Made by a program: the position numbers and the translations under genes
In this document: one piece after another, positions 57,721 to 64,000 of the stretch
Numbering within the stretch: the first letter of the stretch is position 1
Layout of the letters: every line of letters begins with the position of its first letter
Assembly: GCA_951213105.1 (NCBI GenBank)
Contig: OX578137.1
Coordinates: 60,400,736-60,464,735, forward strand
Reading direction: 5' to 3'
DNA from: Amaurobius ferox
Taxonomy: Eukaryota > Arthropoda > Arachnida > Araneae > Amaurobiidae
DNA length: 64,000 nucleotides
Notes under the pieces: generated by a model
What the model was told of the DNA's origin: nothing
What the model saw: only the letters and a program-made list of their open reading frames with translations
The model's database searches: none

Positions 57721-58927
57721 TAAATTTAAAATAAGTTGCAAAGCAGTCTGAAATAGGTTGACGTTGGCGAAAAATTTTGCGAAATACCGCCAAATTGGCG
57801 ACTTTTAAAAATGTGCTGCCAAATTAATGAAAATGTCGTCGTATTTGCACAATAATGCTTTACTAATACAGAGGACGCACAAATGTATGGAAATTCAATA
57901 TCTTTTAAAATGAAGTTCAATTTTTTTGATAATTTCTGTCGCTTTTGGGAATTAATATTCTAGACAGGAACTTTTTATAACTTGTAAAATAATTATGTTT
58001 TGTGAGGGGTTATATAGTAATTATGTTTTGATAGAGAATCGTATAAAAACATTGTTTCATGAATCTCATACACCTTTCATTCGCTGTGAAAGAATTAAAG
58101 ACATTGCATTGTGTAGGAAAACTCATGTGCTGCAAACAAGAGATAATTTCTTATATTGTTGTAGTAGCTTCAATGCAGTACACATACACTATTTCAGTAA
58201 AAGAAAGGAATATTACCAAGGAATTATAGAAGTAGAAAACAGAAAAACACTCATGAAGAAGTAAAATGAAACATGTTATGTCTCGAAGGGGAAACCATCA
58301 AGAGGCACAACAAACGTAAAAGAAATAAAATGGTATACCTACTTTTCGGATAGACAGAAGAGCAAACTAAGTTTACGAAACACGAAAAAGGGTTTTATTG
58401 GATTATGGTGAGCGTCTGTTTTTCCTTTGCAAAAACATTGATAAAAGGATGAAAAAGACTTAAATTTGAAGACTTAGGAAAGATTTCAGTTGCAAAACGA
58501 CTGATTTAAAATAGCTATTATTTTACAATTGTAAAATATATTTGGTAATTGGAAAATATTTAGCAATTGTAAATAAATATTTCATAATTAAGATAATTTT
58601 ACTACCTCGTTGTATTGGATTATGAAAAAAAAATCTGATGTGGGCAGCATATGACTTTCCTTATATAATGTAATGAATTTACTACTTTTACAGTAAAAAA
58701 AAATAGGTTATTCTTATAGTAGATACTTATATTCTTTCCAAGATTTTGAATTTTCGTCAATTAGTCGTCATTTTCATTGATTTAGCGTCATTTTTATTCA
58801 TTTCACGAGATTTTCGTTAATTTGGCAACATTTAAAAAAGTCGCCAAGTTGGCGACATTCCGCCAAATTCGTCGCCGAAATATCACCAAGCGTTGTGGAC
58901 GGAGCAATAAGTTATTCTTATAGCAGA
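57721..58927. other. Helitron-associated repeats and unassigned sequence
   Basis: 57760-57980 carries ccgccaaattggcgac-type words in + orientation. 57995-58620 shows nothing; an 89-residue open frame at 57995-58264 has no recognisable motif. 58630-58690 repeats an R-family start. 58690-58927 is the same cgccaaattga repeat in minus orientation, directly abutting the Helitron end. Confidence 0.45.
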
Positions 58928-61900
58928 CTAGCAGCATACCCGTTCTTCGTACGGAGTATATAATATAAAGAAACTTGAAATTCATAATCATGCCCAAATT
59001 CTTATAGTATACTAAATGACATGTTTAATCAAAATATTCTGTTAAAATATTTAATATAATGCTCCTAAAAAGAAGTTTAAGAATCTCTGTTCTCGCTATA
59101 TAAAATTATCTTCATGGACATATCTGAAGAATGAAACATCTTGGACCCCTTATGTAAGCAAATATAAAAAAAAATATGGAATTGAATCAATATATGCAAA
59201 ATAAAAGCGTTAAAATTGTATGGGACCCGTACTAATTATATACGCGAATATTAGAAATTATAACCTGTATTAGTAGATTACATGTATAAATTGAAAGTAC
59301 CAATAAACCCGTAATCTTTAAATCTGAAGACAGTCATTTATTCCAATATATGTCAAAATTAAAGTGCTAAAATTATATGGGAAGATATATATGCACGTAC
59401 TACTTATAATGTCCGATTATTAGTAGAAGATTACCCGTTTTGCAATATGAGTCACAAATGTTTTTTGGTAAAATACAACAGACGACGTAATAAATTGAAT
59501 ATATAATTAATCCCCTTAATCTTCATACCAGAAGACTGTACTTGATTCCAATATATATGCCAATATATGTCAAAATATATGCCAATATACCTGTACTACG
59601 TATATTCTCGTAGGTTAGAAGATATACCCGTGCATTTCTAGAAGATTACTCGTACAACGTACAATATGCGTGTGTCAGCAATTTTTGCCGCAATAAAACA
59701 ATGGCGTAATAACTTAAAAATATCAATAATCCCTGAATCAATAATTCCGGAAAATATCAATAATAATAATGTTTAAACCTGAAGAGTATAATTGATATTA
59801 TCCAGTCCAAAATGAAATGGCAATGAAATTTATTTTATATACATATCTTCATTATTCCAATCGGAAATGATTTAATAAAAATCGTCTGCCGTATAAACAC
59901 ATTGGATTTAAATCCGTTGCTAAGCGACATGATATCATTTGCTTCAAATAAATTGGTAGAAAAAATATCGTCTAAATAGTTATATTTCTATGGAACATTT
60001 GGCGACAGTTTCGTCAAATTAGCGACATTTTAAAAAATCGCCATATTTATCGCCAAGTGGGACTGTAGAACTGACAGTTCCACTTTGCGACAAATTGACG
60101 AAATATCATCACAATACTATCCCCTAACAAAAAAAAAATTAATATCATTTATGTAGCGCAATTTTATCAATTTCAAGATATTTTTATAGATTTGAAAACA
60201 TTTTTATCAATTTGGTGACATTTTAAAAATTCGCTAAATGTATTACTAAGTAGGATGGTTGGTCTGACAGATAAATGCTAACCAAACATCATTTCAGTAC
60301 TCTCTTCTAACAAAACAAAAAAAAAATTCATTGATATGTAGAAGACCCAAGCCACACGACCAACCCGAAGGTTTATGGCAGCTGTTTGTGTGTCGTTTAT
60401 ATCAATTTGGCGACATTTCCGCCAATTTGGCAAAGTTTAAGAAAAGTTGTCAAATTAGCGATATCCCTCCAAATTCGTAGCTTTGAATTTGCAGATCTAA
60501 ATGAAACATTCTTATCCCGTTTCAATATACTAAATGAAAACACTACAATTGTATTAGAAGATATACCCGCTCTACTCTTTTTCTGTTTCAACAATCGGCT
60601 ATATGAATTTATTGGCTAAACACAATATATGAGTTTAATAGCTAAATACGATATAAGCTTGAAAACTCTTTGCCAAAATAAATGAAATTGATCGCAGTCA
60701 GCAATTAATATAATTAAAAGAAAAATCAAACCGTCCATTTATAAGATATACTTTTATATCCATTTATCCATTTATTTATTATTTAAATCCAAAAAAAATA
60801 ATAAAAATATTAACAAACACATTTAATTTAATTGCGATGCCGAGCAACATGATATATCCTCCTAAAATGTTAAAATTTATTAACCACTAACAGCACACCC
60901 GTTATTCGTACGGAGTGTATAATTTAAAGAAACTTAAAGTTCGCAATCATGTGCAAATTCTGTTAAAATATTAAATTTACTGCTCCTAAAGAGAAGTTTA
61001 AGAATATATGTTCTCACTATGCAAAATTATCTTCACGATCAGATCTGAAGAGTAAAACATCCTGCCCCCTTTTGTAAGCAAATTTACAGAAGAAAAAATA
61101 GGAATTGAATGAATATATGCAACCCCGTACTAATTATATTGTCGCAGATCAGAAAATATGCCAATGTGTTAGTAGAAGATTACCCGTATTACAATATGCG
61201 TCTCAAAAATATTTGCCAAAATAAAAGAGATGACGTAATAAATTGAAAACATCAATAATATCCGTACTCTTTATACCAGAAGGTCGTAATTGATTCCAAT
61301 ATATGCCAATATATATCAAAACATATGTCAATATACCTGTACTACTTATATTCTCCTAGATTAAAAGATATACACGTGTATTTGTAGAAGATTCGTACAA
61401 CATACAATATATGAGTTTAAACAATTTTTGTTATAATAAAATAATTGCATAATAACTTGAAAATATCAATAATCCTTGAATCAATAATCCCCGAAAATAT
61501 AAATAATAATAATTTTTAAACCTGAAGACCGTAATTGATATTATCCAGTCAAAAATGTTATAAGAAAAATCAAATCGTTCTTTTCTAAAATATATTTTTA
61601 TATCCATTTATTTATTATTCAAATCGAAAAAATAATTATTAAAATTAACAGACAGATTTAATTTAATTGCGTTTCTGAGTAACATAATATAAGATAGAAT
61701 CTTATAACATGTTAAATATGTCATGTCTTATAACATAAACTGCGAAATTAAATAACGATTTTGATTTCTCTATACTTCTCATTGTTCCGTAAAAGCTTGT
61801 TTTAAATAAACCATGAACCATGGAGATAGATTTCCCCTTTAAATCATGTTTCAAACAATTCATGTTTTCAGAAAGTGACTAATTAACGCAAAAAATCTCC

Positions 61901-62285
61901 CATCAAACTCAGAGATTAAATTTTAATTCACTTTCAAACGATTTTCAAGCTTTTCGTTTGGATAAACCACGGAGTTAGGGAGTAGAACTCCTAGGAAAAA
62001 GTTCCGTTTTTCATTAATATCTCGACAACCCCAGGTCTTAGAAACTCAAAACTTGGACAAAATTTATGGGGGGGATATTTCAAGGCTATTCACCAAATTT
62101 CATTAAATTCGGTTCAGCCGTTTTTCCGTGATGATGAGACAAACGAAAATTTCGTTTTTTACTAATATCTCGAGAACCACTGACTGTAGAAACTCAAAAC
62201 ACGGATATAATTTTAAGTGGGGCTATTTCTGGGCAACCCACAAAATTTCATCAAATTCGGTTCAGCCGTTCTCCCGTGATGGTGT

Positions 62286-62327
<42 letters not shown>

Positions 62328-62349
62328 TTTTCATTTTTATTTATATAGA
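58928..62349 (-). mobile_element. Non-autonomous Helitron, copy 2 (inverted)
   Basis: On the minus strand it starts TCTATATAAATAAAAATG (GA at 62348-62349 on plus, next base T) and ends with the hairpin and CTAG at 58928-58931 (preceding plus base A), again A^T. It is collinear with 2699-5933 in all parts, including the internal TTAG end, the cgccaaattga block (about 59950-60450), the (GTCT)n tract (62291-62326) and the two 135-bp 5' units (61985-62275). About 190 bp longer than copy 1. No coding sequence. Confidence 0.85.
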
Positions 62350-62442
62350 TAAATGACTATTGGATTTCAAATACAAAAGCATTGAGACAAGACTGAAACA
62401 AGATCTGAGATCTCTCAAGACTAATAATAAAACTATCGTTTT

Positions 62443-63748
62443 TAACACTTTACAACAAAGTTGAAAAGTGTTTATGACTTTGTTCATTCTGTCTGTCTGT
62501 CTGTCTGTCTGTCTGTCCGTTAGCACGATAACTGCCGTAAAAATGACTTAATCAAAATGAAATTTTAGTATGTTGTTCAGACGGTCTGTAGGACCTATGG
62601 GAATATAAATGAATAATATCACACAATTAGTTTTGGATTGAACCCGGGTTGAAAAAATGAAATACATTGAGCCCTATGGGACCTAATTTTTCTAACATTT
62701 TTTAAGCGGATTTAAAATTCACAAATTGCTTCGAAAATTTTAGGTAATAGTCAAATTGTTCCATAAAATATATAAAAAAAAATTCAGCTAAATATATTCA
62801 GTAGTTTTTTTAAATAAAAATTAAAATAATAATTACACATCTTATATGAAACGATCACGTGACCATGATATAAAACGATCACATGACCCACTTCAAAATG
62901 AGATATGGCATCCATCTTGTTTCAAATTTGTGATTTTTTAAAGTTCTTTTTAATTCATCTTGAGTGTTGTATCCATCCTAAAACTACTTTATTTCTGCTT
63001 AAATTCTGTGCATCTACATACTAAAACAACACAATGACAATATATTTGAGTTTAAATTCTCATCCAAATTTGATTATTTCTACAATTAAGCCTATTTTTC
63101 ACCTATGTAAAATGTAAACAGCAAAATATGTAGAATGAGTTGTATTAGAATTACTGTATTTCTTTAACACAAAATAATTCAGTCCATGGAGTCTGCATGG
63201 CTGATATGAATGAAATATTAATTGATTTTATAAACAGAAGGACGATATTTTTCGATGAAGTTTTAAGCATAAAGTTTATGAATTGTAGCTCCATGGTCTT
63301 AATTTTTAAATAAAATAAATTATTATAGTATTGTGATGAATGAAATGGAGAAAGTTATGAATGAAATCCTGCTTTTATAAAGAGATCCAGGCGTGTTATT
63401 TTTTCTATGACGTCATTTGAATTAATTTCAGTTGTTTTCGATGAAGTTTTCAAATATAATAAATTATCGTAGTATTATGATAGATTTAAAAATATTACCG
63501 TGGAATTTATTGCATTTTAGAGATATTTAAACCACGCAATTTATATTTCAATGCCGTCTTTTGAATGAAGTTCATTTTTTTCAATGAAGGTTTAAGTTTT
63601 CAAATATAATAAATCAATGTAGTATCGTGATAAGTTTTAAAATATTACCGAGGAATGTATTGCATTTTCGACTTTTTTAAATAAAATTGCATTGAAGTTG
63701 GAAAGTGTTTCATAATCAATGCTTTAAGCATGATTGATCTTTCTTGTT
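62443..63748 (-). repeat. Interspersed repeat family R2, inverted copy
   Basis: Starts aacactttacaacaaagttg and aaaagtgtt with (GTCT)n at 62486-62518, and ends with agcatgattgatctttcttg tt, the reverse of the copy at 18564-19886, collinear throughout. Confidence 0.8.
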
Positions 63749-63751
63749 CAA

Positions 63752-63837
63752 TAGATCCCCTCGTACGTGGGTATCGACGGCAACGAAAAGGCTGATTCGT
63801 TAGCCAAGAGAGCAACCCTGGAGCAGCAGGGTAATTA
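63752..63837 (+). pseudogene. RNase H fragment of a non-LTR retrotransposon
   Basis: Short open piece reading IPSYVGIDGNEKADSLAKRA then TLEQQGN and a TAA stop. This is the C-terminal RNase H motif of I/Jockey-like LINEs (PSHVGI.GNE.AD.LAK), with the conserved His replaced by Tyr (tac). Upstream sequence is the R2 repeat, so it is a scrap. It continues to the right as non-coding or 3' UTR sequence (63838-64000). Confidence 0.75.
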
Positions 63838-64000
63838 ACCTCAAGGTAAATGGAAGTAAGAGAGGTAGGCCATTCGTTTCTGGCAACCTACTCCTGTCCA
63901 GAGTTCTTGGAATTACTGACGTCACTGGTCCCTAGCCAGACCTTTCCGAAGCATGGGAAAATGTGTCGATGTTTTTAACTCTCGCGTTTCTAATGATGGA

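Overview
This is a gene-poor, AT-rich animal nuclear sequence, most likely from an arthropod and probably an arachnid (spider-like). That rests on the transposon types present (mariner, Tc1, Tigger/pogo, Helitrons, Penelope-like elements), canonical GT-AG introns filled with transposons, and a SINE whose 5S-derived part closely resembles arthropod 5S rRNA. Nothing bacterial is present: no operons, CRISPR arrays or rRNA operon.

Host gene (about 6.35-28.5 kb, + strand). Only one host gene is supported. Six exons (6352-6425, 7835-7945, 11540-11606, 20343-20567, 22626-22841, 25478-28387) have canonical splice sites and matching phases at every junction. They encode a coiled-coil rod of about 250 residues followed by a very long Ser/Pro/Arg-rich tail with FDRSxSP repeats. 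Short motifs at the start of the rod, in its middle and at its end resemble the conserved positions of intermediate-filament rods (lamin type), which makes this the most interesting candidate in the window. The identity is an inference.

Mobile DNA. 1-1858 is a decayed autonomous Helitron (minus) with a PIF1-type helicase pseudogene. 1836-2450 is a Tc1 pseudogene. 2699-5933 (+) and 58928-62349 (-) are two copies of one non-autonomous Helitron with textbook ends (A^TC...hairpin...CTAG^T). 5945-6160 is a near-perfect palindrome. The introns carry a Penelope-like fragment (8722-9845), an inverted-repeat element (9911-10580), an internally deleted mariner (10593-11476), an apparently intact Tigger/pogo transposon (12307-14616), two further interspersed repeat families, and a MITE split by a 5S rRNA-derived SINE (23071-23374).

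Downstream (28.5-64 kb). There is no convincing host gene. The region holds arrays of about 130 bp repeats in opposing orientations, minisatellites, a Penelope-like RT fragment (37866-38598), a Tc1 copy with two nested SINEs (39438-40556), a Penelope-like element with its GIY-YIG nuclease upstream of the RT (about 41870-45075), tandem copies of a repeat with CTTTCCCTGCA/TGCAGGGAAAG ends, an inverted-repeat element flanked by direct repeats (51474-52700), and an RNase H scrap of a non-LTR retrotransposon at the right edge.

The nesting gives relative ages: SINEs lie inside the MITE, the Tc1 and the Penelope-like element; the Tigger lies inside a Helitron-related repeat; a Helitron unit lies inside an R1 repeat.
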